A DNA stretch of 14,924 bases, taken from Antrodiella citrinella. Lineage: Eukaryota; Basidiomycota; Agaricomycetes; Polyporales; Steccherinaceae. A model generated the notes under the pieces. It had not been told where the DNA came from. It saw only the letters and a list, made by a program, of their open reading frames with translations, and ran no database searches. Below are positions 1-8,680 of this stretch, one piece after another. A program made the position numbers and the translations under genes. Position 1 is the stretch's first letter. The number at the start of each line of letters is the position of its first letter. Location of the stretch: NCBI GenBank assembly GCA_004802725.1, contig SGPM01000507.1, positions 1 to 14,924 of the forward strand, given 5' to 3'.

Positions 1-2
1 GG

Positions 3-336
3 AAGATCAACGACTACGACTTTGGTGGCTAGATTTATCCCCTTATTGGGGGCCCAGACTGTGCCGGGGTTGTCGTCCAAGTCGTCGGCGAAGATGTCCA
101 GACGGAGATCGAGTATGAGTCATACTTCCAATTCTCTTGTCATGAGGCAGGTTCTACCAGGTCTTGACGGACGATCACCATTCTGGATTCCAGCATTACA
201 ACATCGTCTCAGTGGATTTTGTAGCCAAGGTGAAGGTGAATATCGCTTGAAGATGCAAATTGTTCACCTGCTCCCTGCTAGATTCCGATGCTGTATCCGC
301 TGAGGACGACATATCCACCCATGTTGACTGGCAGTG
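3..336 (+). pseudogene. Decayed fragment of a cipB-like MDR (GroES/zinc-type) reductase gene, cut by the window edge
   Basis: The fragment begins mid-gene at the left edge. Three blocks match the intact MDR gene at 1628-2929 in order. Block one (3-114) encodes KINDYDFGG, a TAG stop at 30-32, then IYPLIGGPDCAGVVVQVVGE, and reaches GDRV only after a frame change near 100. The intact copy has KIHDYDFG, IIGQDIAGVVVAVGEG and GDRV. Block two (151-229) encodes FYQV, SGFQHYNIV and DFVAK against LHQG, AGFQQYTIV and GVVAK. Block three (282-336) starts IP, needs one missing base, then reads DAVSAEDDIS and stops at 334-336. The gaps at 115-150 and 230-281 sit exactly where the intact gene has introns 1 and 2. 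The second gap is 52 bp in both copies and keeps GT...AG. The first has lost the normal donor G. With one stop and at least two frameshifts it cannot encode the enzyme. It is an old paralog, not a processed copy, because introns remain. Confidence 0.86.
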
Positions 337-1627
337 AAAGGCGATGTCGAGTGGATGTGGCAATGATGTGAGCGCACGGGAAGAGAGAGGAGAGGAGTGA
401 AGTTGCGGACTCGGCGACAGGAAATACTTTGTCGTGCTCGAAAATCAGTGTATTGTATTACCGACATTTGTGGGACTCGAACGATGTACAATACAGTGTG
501 CAAACCGGAAGGCGTAGACGGAGTTTCGGCAGTCGCTCAAAATTCAAATTGTAGAAACTTGGGCGTCTGATGACATTATCGCAATCCCTATGTGCCGAGT
601 CTCAGATCTCAGCAATTGCAGACAACTCCAGGTCTCTGTATATCCTTGTGATATTGGCTGATTGTTCGCGTTGAGTCCTTTGTTTGCAGCTTTCTGCTTC
701 TCACTTCTGCGTATTTACAATTTCTCTATCGGTGTCGTCAAGCGGCTCCTGGATTCACGGAATTCGTTGACTGTCACTACTGTAGCCCCAGTTGCAAGAA
801 GCAGCCAGCGGTGGAACAGCAGAACTTGCTGTCGCTAGCGGAGATCAAGTTCCAAATTCTCGTCCAAGACTTTGAGCCTTCCGTTTGAATGTTACCCATG
901 AACGTCGCGTCGGGGTGTTGTGGGTACGTTCGATTGTACTTATCACCTATCCTCCCTTGTTTACTGAGACGCATGTTAGGTGTCCTTCTGTCAGAGCGTC
1001 GCACACCTCTACGCGTGCGGGCCGTCAGAAGTAGACTTAGGCCTTTGGTCTCCCCTAGTCTTTCCGGGTGCCATCGTCTACCTATACACTTCCTGGGTTA
1101 TCGTTATGCAATGATAACCTTAGCAAACTTCTCATTCATCGCTGCGACAAGAGGGCCAGACGTATTCAATCAGGACATAATGATATTCGACAACGCCTGA
1201 GTTACTCACGGGCCTTAACACGGACTGTACGCATACGGGGCCGTCGAGACGTATTGCTTGATTCATGCTAACCATGGATCCTCGTCTTACCCGTAGTCTG
1301 GTCATAAGTTGTTCTAGAAGTTTCTACACCAACGGCGGCCTCAGCGAATTTGATTTTGATGAGTGACTGGGACCGTATCCCAGTCTATCCCAGTGAGCGG
1401 AAATGGTAGCAAAACGCAACAGTCGGGCGAAGGCTTTTGAGGCTCGAACTGCGGCATCGCCATGTCTGGGACTTTCTTCAGGTCACGGCTATCTCGTTGA
1501 CGTTCATTCTCAATTTCCCTACATACCAACTTCCCCAAGCCATGTTATGCGATACCACCTGAGTACACCACTATCCTACACAATTCCCATGCTGGACGAC
1601 CGAGTATGTTGTGATTTATATGCCCGT
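337..1627. other. Intergenic region with no recognisable gene
   Basis: About 1.3 kb lie between the decayed MDR fragment and the stop codon of the intact MDR gene. Both point inward, so this should be 3' flanking sequence on both sides. Open frames here (for example 889-1200 + and 1341-1538 -) have no family signature and no splice-consistent extension. I looked for further exons of the decayed MDR copy after 336 and found none. Local structure consists of an inverted repeat at 1365-1385 and a 9 bp inverted repeat (449-457 with 487-495). Confidence 0.6.
1365..1385. repeat. Perfect 8 bp inverted repeat with 5-base loop
   Basis: GACTGGGA (1365-1372) is followed by CCGTA and then TCCCAGTC (1378-1385). 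A further direct copy of TCCCAGT lies at 1388-1394. It sits about 240 bp beyond the stop codon of the minus-strand MDR gene, so it could be a 3' hairpin or a dyad protein-binding site. No function can be assigned. Confidence 0.6.
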
Positions 1628-2929
1628 TCACGCAGACGACGTCTCTCCCGGTCGCACAACCAGCTTCGCCCCGCTGACCTTGTTCTTACGCAGCTTATCC
1701 AGCGCATCAGGTATACTGCCCAGACCTCCAGCGACGTAGTCGACCTGGTTTGGCTGGCAAGGAGACCAAAAACATGCATCAGCCTCTTCAACTCCATCAC
1801 GAATCCAAGAGCATATTTTCGCACCTTGACGTCCCCGCTCTCCAAATACGCGCTAAGATGCGCGTACACCTCCTCTCCAAACGCACCATGATGCGGCGCG
1901 CTTCCGTAAGGAGCGGCGATACGCTTTCCGGGAACCTGGTCCGCTTCTGGCACGTTAGCAACCAAGACCACGACCAGCACACCTCCTTCGTTGTGCAAAA
2001 CTTCGTACCCGGCGATCTGGGTCTCAGCAGTGGCCACAGCATCGAAAACGAGGGTTAGTGGCTTGGTAGTGATGGCCTTGACGGAGGCTGAAAGAGAGGA
2101 GAGGGGTTCGTTCCTGTCGATGGTGTGTGTTGCACCGAGGGAGGTGACAAAGTCGTTGTTCCTGGGCGACACAGTGGTGATAATAGGAGAGAACCCGGAG
2201 AGCTTGGCGAATTGGATGACTGGGAGAGGATCGAGGGTCAGGTTAACGAAATTGGACAGGTGCAGTCAGTGTGGACTCACCAGATTGACCGACAGCAGAC
2301 GAGCCACCGAGGATGAGGATAGGCTGGTCGGCGTACTTTCCACGGCCGTCGGTTTTCCATGGTGCTACGAGTGTTGCGCTCTGGACAGCGTTGGAAGAGT
2401 AGAGTCCGACGGTAGCTGTGGCGACTCCAACGGGGAGCGTCGACGCTTCGTCGAAAGAGAGGCTGGCAGGGAACTGTGATTTGTATTCAGCACCCGGAAG
2501 AACATGCAAGAAGTGTAGGTCTCACCTTGGCGACTACACCCGCCGGAACGATCGTGTACTGCTGGAACCCAGCTTGTCTCTTGTTCAAAACCCCTTGATG
2601 CAGACTATGAACCACGCCAGTCAGTTCCAGTCTCAATCCACGTCCAGACCAACTCACACTCGATCTCCAACCTTGACGTTCTCTACACCCTCCCCAACCG
2701 CCACGACGACGCCCGCAATATCCTGTCCAATAATCGCCGGGTACTCAGATACACCAAAATCGTAGTCGTGGATCTTCCAGTCGACGGGATTGAGCGCGGA
2801 GGACTCGATGCGGGTGAGGACTTCACCCTTCTCGGGCTTAGGGACGGCGTTGGGCTCGATCACCCATGCACCTTTGGCGGACTTGAGCCAAAGGGCTTGC
2901 TGGGTGGTTGGGATACTTGCCGTGGCCAT
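1628..2929 (-). CDS. cipB-like medium-chain dehydrogenase/reductase (GroES-like, zinc-independent), five exons
   Basis: Exons on the minus strand are 2658-2929, 2526-2604, 2281-2473, 1825-2219 and 1628-1753. They sum to 1065 bases and encode 354 aa, the usual size for this family. Introns are 53, 52, 61 and 71 bp, all GT-AG, and every junction keeps frame. Residues 1-120 form the GroES-like substrate domain (SSALNPVDWKIHDYDFG, IIGQDIAGVVVAVGEG, GDRV). Exon 3 carries the nucleotide-binding turn ILILGGSSAVGQS. Exon 4 has TTVSPRN followed by SLGATHTIDRN, placed to contact NADPH. Exon 5 ends with GGLGSIP and the family signature KVSGAKLVVR. The position of the catalytic zinc cysteine is Asn in SALNPVDW, so a zinc-free quinone- or enoyl-reductase type of NADPH chemistry is expected (inference); the substrate is unknown. 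The start at 2929 is the only ATG ahead of the conserved domain, with a TATA-like box about 97 bp upstream. Exon 2 looks short, but its length matches the family as I remember it. Confidence 0.92.
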
Positions 2930-3025
2930 CGTGAGAGTGAATTTGTTTGGACTGTGTGTTAGAAGGGGGTCTAGTTTGTCGAAGAGGATGAGGGTGATGT
3001 CGACCCAACGCAGATATGGAGGCAG

Positions 3026-3033
3026 TATTTATA
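3026..3033 (-). promoter_or_regulatory. TATA-like box of the MDR gene
   Basis: On the minus strand this reads TATAAATA, inside AATATAAATACTG. It lies about 97 bp upstream of the MDR start codon, a normal spacing for a fungal TATA element with a short 5' UTR. The call rests on sequence and position only. Confidence 0.5.
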
Positions 3034-3381
3034 TTACCCCCATGTCGTGTCCCCGGGAACTTCATAATATTGAGACAAACTGACGTTCTCGTACGCATAC
3101 GGCCTGATCCAAGTTGTCGTCATAAGCACACCGTCAGTGATCAATGCGGTCGCCATCGAGCAGCTGACTAAGTTTCAGGCCGCAGAGACTCTAGTCTCTA
3201 CCGTGTTGTCTGCCGAGAACATGAACACACGATGTCGGAGGACAGGAAATTAGCAGAAGCTATGTATGTCATCACAAATTGATAGAGAAACACACACTAG
3301 AGAAGATACGGACTCGGAACCGACGAAATCTGAGTAAGCAATCCTACTGCGTAGACTCGATTCGGATTCGTGGAGACCGAG

Positions 3382-3745
3382 TCACACCAGGAGCAGCGAG
3401 AATGCGGCGGTTCCGCTCTGCTTCCGCTGTCGAGAGCTGCGGTTAGTGTTGGTCAGCAGGCGAAGAACGAACAGGAGGATCACTGGTACGTAGTTGTAGG
3501 CGGACGAGAAGGGCAGGTCGGCAAACACCGATGCTCAGCTGCTTCTACTCATTCACATCAACGATATTGCAGCGGAGAAATATTTACGGTATGTATGCAC
3601 CCTCAAAACCCATTGACATATGGACAAAAACATCGGAGGACAGGATATAGCTAGCTAAACTACGGTCATAAGGAGGTCCAGCTACTCGTGACAAGGACAA
3701 AGGCACGCTTCTCAGAAGCACCGTGTATTTGTTGCGACGATCCAT
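3382..3745 (-). other. Possible small membrane-protein gene of two exons (speculative)
   Basis: Two minus-strand stretches, 3601-3745 and 3382-3533, can be joined through a 67 bp GT-AG intron (3534-3600) to give 98 codons plus a stop. The second stretch contains a hydrophobic segment (YNYVPVILLFVLRLL) followed by a basic tail (RSSRQRKQ), and its third codon positions are mostly C or G, as in the real genes here. The first starts at an ATG (MDRRNKYTVLLRS). The frame stays open above that ATG through another hydrophobic run (IYLIIHFFASLAIF), so it could instead be part of a longer or decayed gene. I recognise no family. The splice choice is mine and other joins are possible. Confidence 0.2.
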
Positions 3746-3983
3746 CGTGCGAGCTCGTTGGACTAGTGGGTCTACCACCGGCGTTGAGTTTGGACTCGTG
3801 AATATGGCGAGAGACGCGAAGAAATGAATAATGAGGTAGATAGCGTGAATAGAGATAGATGGGGTATGTTATGTTGTGTTGCGGGGATATCCGTGTATGT
3901 GTGGGACGTGGTGTAGAACGAGTGGATGCGACTTCAGTCGCGGGTTGACCAAGGCCAAGTACGGGATAACGATGCCCAGATCG

Positions 3984-6492
3984 TTACCACCCGAATACTC
4001 TGTCAAAACACACCCAGTCAGACCTCATCACAACAACGCAGCAGGAATAAACAGTAGACGTACTCTTCATGAATCTCAATCCCTCCCGCCGCCTTCACAC
4101 TCTTCCTATCCACACCCCTCACGACATTCCGCACCTGCTCGCCCAAACTCAGCGGCCCGCACACACCAACAACGACACCCTGGCTCTTCTTCCACCCCGC
4201 CGCGCCTTTTCCGTGGAAGTTCAGCGTCGTCGCGCGCTCAAGCACGCCGGCGAGGACGGCAGGAAGCTTGGGAGCGCCCGGCTTCGAGTGTGAGGCGCGG
4301 GGGCAGGGCATTGAGGGGGGCGGTGGTGAGGACGGTGGGGGAGAACCCGGCGCGGGTGTAGTGGACGTGGATCCGGAGGTCGACGTATGTACCCGAGGTG
4401 AGGAGGTCTGTGAACAGCGGCAACAGGGGGCGGAGGAGTGCTGAAAAAAAAAGGATATGTTGAGTTCAGGTCAGATGATAAAGAGGGAGAGAGACGTACT
4501 AGGATCAGGAATCGTCCACACAAGATCGATAGTCTTCAACAGACTCTCCCCGTCCATATCCTTCACCATCAGATCTTGAATCGCACCCAACGCAAATGTA
4601 ATCCCACTCCCTCCGCACACGAACATCGCTCCCGAGAACGAGCAGAACATCGTGTGCCCCGGTCCACCATACGGCCCCTCAACAAGGACCTTGACGTCTT
4701 GCGACATGGAAGGGAAACCGGAGGTGGTGTTCAGCAGGTGCGAGGAGACGGGCGCGGGTTTCTTGGCAAGGTCGAAGAGCTTACGCGTCCACGTTCCTGT
4801 TTTCTTGCACATCACTACGAGACCAGATCCGTCGTTCGACTACACACCACGATCAGCCCAAAGATTCCAACCAAAACCAAAGCAAGAACGCACCCCGCTG
4901 ACGCTAGCGATGGTAAACGGATGCACCTCAGCCCAGCCCATCCTTCCCATCTCTTTTGACAAAACCTGCAGACGTACGTGCTGACCCGCGCGCCACCCAG
5001 CGTTGACGGCAGGGATCTCGACGCGGGTCATGCCCATGTCGGGGATGGGTGTGAGACGGGCAGTGGTGTAGCGCGTCTTGAGTGCGCGCAAGATACGGTC
5101 GACGAGGTAGATGCCGATGGCCATCCAGACGTACGGCGCTGCAGCGGAGGAGTGCATGCAGATCTATATCATACCAAATCATAACAGACAACAGATCGCG
5201 TTAATCACAGTTGTTACTATGGGAGCAAGGGTGGCAGGAGAGACGTACGGAGGACAAGAGACCGACGACGGCGAAGACGTGCGTCACGAGGAAGAAGTTG
5301 TAGTACTTGTTGCGCCAGAAGGAGGTGGAGAAGAACGCGAGGATGTCGATGCAGACGAGGCCGACTGTGGCGCGGGCGTTGGTCGGGTTGCGCATGTTCT
5401 CAGCTACCGTACCTGCGATAGCCCACGAATAGACTACAAGGAATTAGCGATTGAGAGAAGCAGGGTGGTGGTAGGAAACGTACAGTAGCCAAGAGTGTGG
5501 ACGTTGCAGCAGAGAACGAGCAAGAGACCAGCATAGCGATGGAAGAAGTTGAGCTATGGTCAAGACTCAGTAAGACAGTAGATTTCAAGAAACGAATAAC
5601 ATACGCGTTCATAGCCCATGCCCAAAAGCATACCAATCGGGTTGTTCTTCGTACCCAAAACCACCACGACAGGAATCTGACTGACGGCCAAGTACCCTGT
5701 CCTGATCGCGTTGGAGAACACATTGGACTTGTAGAACGTCCCATACAACAAGATTGAGAAATAAGACACAAGGATCATGGCCTTGCCTACGTCCATTCCA
5801 GGCCTCAGAGTAAACCTCAGGATGTTCGTCGCATAGGGAATACGTGCCGAGAACGAGGGCATATGGGCCGGAAGACCCTCCCTGCGTCTCCGGATACGCG
5901 TGGAAGCCGTAGTGAGCGTCGACGCGTTGCGGCTGAGGAGGTTACGGGTGGACATGGTGGACCCCATGGTGCCAGAACGGGAGAGCGGGTCAGACTTGCC
6001 GAGGACGCGGTCGTCGGTGTCGTCGTAGAGGTTGATGGAGGTCGTGAGGTGCGCGTCCGAGTCGGCGTCGAGCATCTGGGCGTGTTTCTCGGGGAGGCCT
6101 GTCGGCGAGAAGTACGCGGGGGCCAGCGGGGCCAGCGTCGCACCCAGCATCTTCTTCTCGTCTTCGTCCGTTTCTGAAGAAGCAGACGAAGACCCTGTTT
6201 CTGAGGGCTGGGGGAACGAGATGTTCATACCATCCGCAGGTTTACACCTCAACATGTGCCCGTTCCGCCATTCGTCCCTGTGCGAGAAGCGGAAGAAGAA
6301 GCGGGGGATGGCGCAGACGATGAAGATGGTGACGACACAGACGATGAAGAGGTTGAGGTGATACACAAACTCGGCGTGGTTGAAGGTCGCGAAGATGGAG
6401 TTGACGGTGCGCGGGAGGAGGGAGGACGCGGTGACTGCGAATTCGTTCAGGGCGCGAGCATGTGGGGAACGAGAGTGGTGGGGGTGGTACAT
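3984..6492 (-). CDS. Ferric reductase (FRE/NOX family), seven exons, with a one-base frameshift in exon 6
   Basis: Exons are 5605-6492, 5484-5553, 5249-5433, 4894-5163, 4500-4839, 4064-4440 and 3984-3999. The intended product is about 714 aa. A first membrane segment (residues about 42-66) is followed by HRDEW, a Ser/Asp-rich loop of about 140 residues ending in LLSRNAST and RRRREGLP, then the core membrane domain. Haem ligands are His301/His315 (HRYAG...NVHTLGY) and His371/His385 (VTHVF...CMH), both pairs spaced 14 apart. FAD binding is shown by HPFT (462-465) and VEGPYGGPGHTMF. NADPH binding is shown by CGGSGIT and VVGVCGP, and the protein ends EEVFGW. It should reduce ferric or cupric ions outside using cytosolic NADPH. 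Exon 6 has one base too many. The frame reads TLEAGR up to about 4275 and resumes as PKLPAVL in the next frame, the surplus base lying near 4273. As written, translation stops at 4238 after 651 residues, losing VCGP and the C-terminus. A sequencing error or recent mutation is likeliest, since downstream codons remain well conserved. Confidence 0.92.
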
Positions 6493-7193
6493 GCTAAGTG
6501 GGCCACAGTTAGAGAATCTGCAAGACGAGTGAGAGTTCTGGTGGAGGTATGAAAGAGAGGACAGGTTCGAGAGCCGTTAACGTGAATGAGGAGGAAGAGA
6601 GGCAAACAAGCAACGAGCCCTTGCCACTTTTTCGGTTGTACCTGGTAACCGACTAACAATGGCCGATACGAACTGGGCGATATATCCGTTCATTATCACC
6701 ATTTCCTCATTGTCCCTTGTTGGTCAACTATACCACAGGAATGGACGCAAAGACGGGCGACAAGAAAAAGCATTCAAACATGCTACAAACATGTTCAGAA
6801 CGCGCCGCAAACGCGTTCAACATGCTCGTGTCATCATCCTGACAAACTCATTTACAAATAACCGCAAACACTCGACAAACGACTCCGATTCACGCCGAGG
6901 AGGCGTCGAGAGTGTCCTGGCAAACACGTCTACCAGTAAGTCTAATCAAGCAACAAAAACAAATCCTCGGTACAACCAGCGCAAGTAAGACGAACAGAGC
7001 ACGAACTGCACACGTGTGGTGAGAAGCATCCGGCAAGTACCAGTGCCAGATGACCTAGTAGGAAGTATGCAGTAGCTGAGAGGAGAGAAAGACGGGGAAG
7101 CAGGAGAAGGGATGAAAGCAGAGTGGGTATACAAGGACATGATCTAGGAGGTGCATGTGAAAGGAGTGACCAAAGCTAAGCTAGCGAGAAAAC
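6493..7193. other. Promoter and 5' leader of the first ferric reductase, and 3' flank of the glucanase gene
   Basis: Both flanking genes are on the minus strand, so this 0.7 kb carries the 3' end of the GH128 gene (right) and the promoter of the first ferric reductase (left). Directly upstream of the reductase ATG the minus strand has CTTGCAG and CTTAG acceptor-like sites and a GTACAA donor-like site further up. A 5' UTR intron is therefore possible but not proven. No clear TATA box is present; the best is TATATC near 6678. A strong inverted repeat lies at 6790-6824. I see no coding sequence. Confidence 0.5.
6790..6824. repeat. 13 bp inverted repeat with a 2-base bulge
   Basis: CATGTTCAGAACGCG (6790-6804) and CGCGTTCAACATG (6812-6824) are complementary over 13 pairs if CA in the left arm bulges out; the loop is CCGCAAA. 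Neighbouring sequence repeats ACAAACATG and GCAAACGCG, so the structure may have arisen from short local duplications. It lies about 300 bp upstream of the first ferric reductase start and 370 bp past the glucanase stop. Confidence 0.65.
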
Positions 7194-8471
7194 TTAAGCG
7201 GAGATGTAGGTCTCTCCGAGGGCGCTCAACGACGCGTCGCCGTTGACGAGGGTGCCGACGGCGTCCATGAAGTACGCAAAGTGCGATACGGACTCGAGAC
7301 CATCAAGGAAGGGGATCATCGTCTGGAGGAAGTCTTGTTGTTGCTGAACAGTGCCGCTGGCGCCGAACTTCAGGAACCAAATCAGCCATCCGTTCACCAC
7401 ACATGTCCTGATTTCAACTCACCTCAGTCACCAAAACGGGCAACCCGAACTGGGTTCCAACACCAGAGATGTAGTTCTGGAAGTACGCCACGTTCGTCGC
7501 CGAGTCGTATATATGGATGGCCAACGCGCCGATCGAGCACTCAGTGCACGCGTCCATGAACTGCTCGAGCCAAGCAAGACCCATGGGAGCACCACCGTTG
7601 GTGATGGCGGGGCCGACGAGCGTAGCTTTGCCCTTGAAGGGCTCCATGTAGGTTATCCAGGCGGCGGCAGCGGCTTGAGGGGTCATGTTGGCCTGGGTGT
7701 TCAGGTCGGGTTCGTTAACGCTATAGGAAACAACACACTCAACATTCAGCCGCAGAGAGCAAAAGAGAGAGGTTACGTACAAAAGCAAGTGAGTAGAACC
7801 ACTGGCGATAGCAGCAGTAGCATCGTCGTTCCAAGTGTTGGTGTGGCTCGGGTCCGCGCTCCAGAGCATGGGGAAGAACTGCACGCCCGACGGGAGGGAT
7901 CCAGCGAAGCTGTGGTCCCAGTTGTACGCCCAGCTCACTTGTCTGGAATCACACACGTTGGATGAGGAATGTTGAACAATCAACATGAAGTAAAAATAGA
8001 CGTACCCGGAGTTGAAGTTGGAGGTGAGACTGGCGTCGTTAAAGGAGAGACCACGCTTGATGCCGCCGTTGTTGTTGTTGTTGTTTGAGGGAGCCGGGGC
8101 AGGGGCCGGTGCGGGTGTGGGCGCAGGGGCCGGTCTGGACGACAGGAAGAATATAGGTCAACATTATGCGTATATATGCAAACACAGAGTAATCCGAAAC
8201 GCAAGTGACACCAAATATTATGTGCTTCTAGCATTGAGCGTAAGTACTCCCTCGCCGCTCAATCCCAGAACCAAATGGAATGAGTCGTCCCCGCCCTCAT
8301 TCGAAACCCAAGCGCCCAGTGACGAACATCAACAAAATCAAGGACTCACGTCGGTGCGACAGCAGACGGTCCGCTCCTGCGTCCGTGAGTGTTACGCTTC
8401 ACATGAACATGCGCGTTGGCCGAGCCGGCGAGGAGAATCGCGAACGAGAGGAAGGTTGCGGAGAACTTCAT
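7194..8471 (-). CDS. Secreted GH128-type endo-beta-1,3-glucanase (Asl1-like glycosyl hydrolase), five exons
   Basis: Exons are 8350-8471, 8006-8134, 7781-7942, 7423-7720 and 7194-7367, giving 885 bases and 294 aa. Introns are 215, 63, 60 and 55 bp, all GT-AG and frame-consistent. Residues 1-20 (MKFSATFLSFAILLAGSANA) are a signal peptide. A Pro/Ala-rich linker (about 42-57) and an Asn6 run (58-63) lead into the catalytic domain, which begins KRGLSFNDASL. Family signatures follow: QVSWAYNWDH, FFPMLWS, GSTHLLFVNEPDL, QANMTP, NGGAPMGLAWL, ALAIHIYDSATNVAYF, VTEFGASGTVQQQ and FAYFMDAVGTLV. Glu141 in NEPDL and Glu237 in VTEFG sit where the GH128 acid/base and nucleophile are expected. The enzyme should cleave beta-1,3-glucan, probably in the fungus's own wall. 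Intron 1 is much longer than the others, so its acceptor is the least certain junction. A TATA box lies about 200 bp upstream. Confidence 0.93.
8068..8085. repeat. (GTT)6 microsatellite inside the glucanase coding sequence
   Basis: Six GTT units on the plus strand encode six asparagines at residues 58-63 of the glucanase. They join its Pro/Ala-rich linker to the catalytic domain. Such runs vary in length between strains, so linker length may be polymorphic. Confidence 0.8.
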
Positions 8472-8672
8472 CTTTGAACGAATGTAGCTTCTTTTTGTCT
8501 GGGTTGGGGGTGGGTGCGGGAGTGGGTGGGCTGGACTTTAAGCAAGGAGTGTGTTGAGAAATGAAAGTCGGTGGGCGATGTGTTGCCGCGAGTCGAGTCG
8601 AACAGAAGAGTCTCCGTCAAGTCAGGGAGATGAAGGAGATGAGAACAAGCAACGCGGAGAAACCGAGGGAAG

Positions 8673-8680
8673 CCTTTATA
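8673..8680 (-). promoter_or_regulatory. TATA box of the glucanase gene
   Basis: On the minus strand this reads TATAAAGG, about 200 bp upstream of the glucanase ATG at 8471. Sequence quality is good for a TATA element. The spacing implies a leader of about 150 bases. Confidence 0.5.

Larger units (their letters stand above)
2930..3983. other. MDR promoter region and 3' flank of the first ferric reductase
   Basis: This kilobase separates the start of the MDR gene from the stop of the upstream ferric reductase; both lie on the minus strand. The part nearest the MDR gene holds a TATA-like box at 3026-3033. The middle and right parts hold two minus-strand open stretches, one hydrophobic with strong C/G-ending codon bias, described separately as a possible small gene. 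I see no tRNA or other RNA gene. Confidence 0.55.

Noticed and set aside
460..500. TTCGAGTCC on the minus strand, resembling a tRNA T-loop
   Set aside because: The flanking bases do not form a T-stem and no acceptor, D or anticodon arm can be built around it.
889..1200. Open frame of 103 codons, plus strand
   Set aside because: It has no family signature, no codon bias like the real genes, and overlaps other chance frames.
1227..3103. Shared GTACGCATACGG at 1227 and 3092 as a direct repeat flanking the MDR gene
   Set aside because: The match is 12 bases and similarity does not clearly extend on either side, so chance is adequate.
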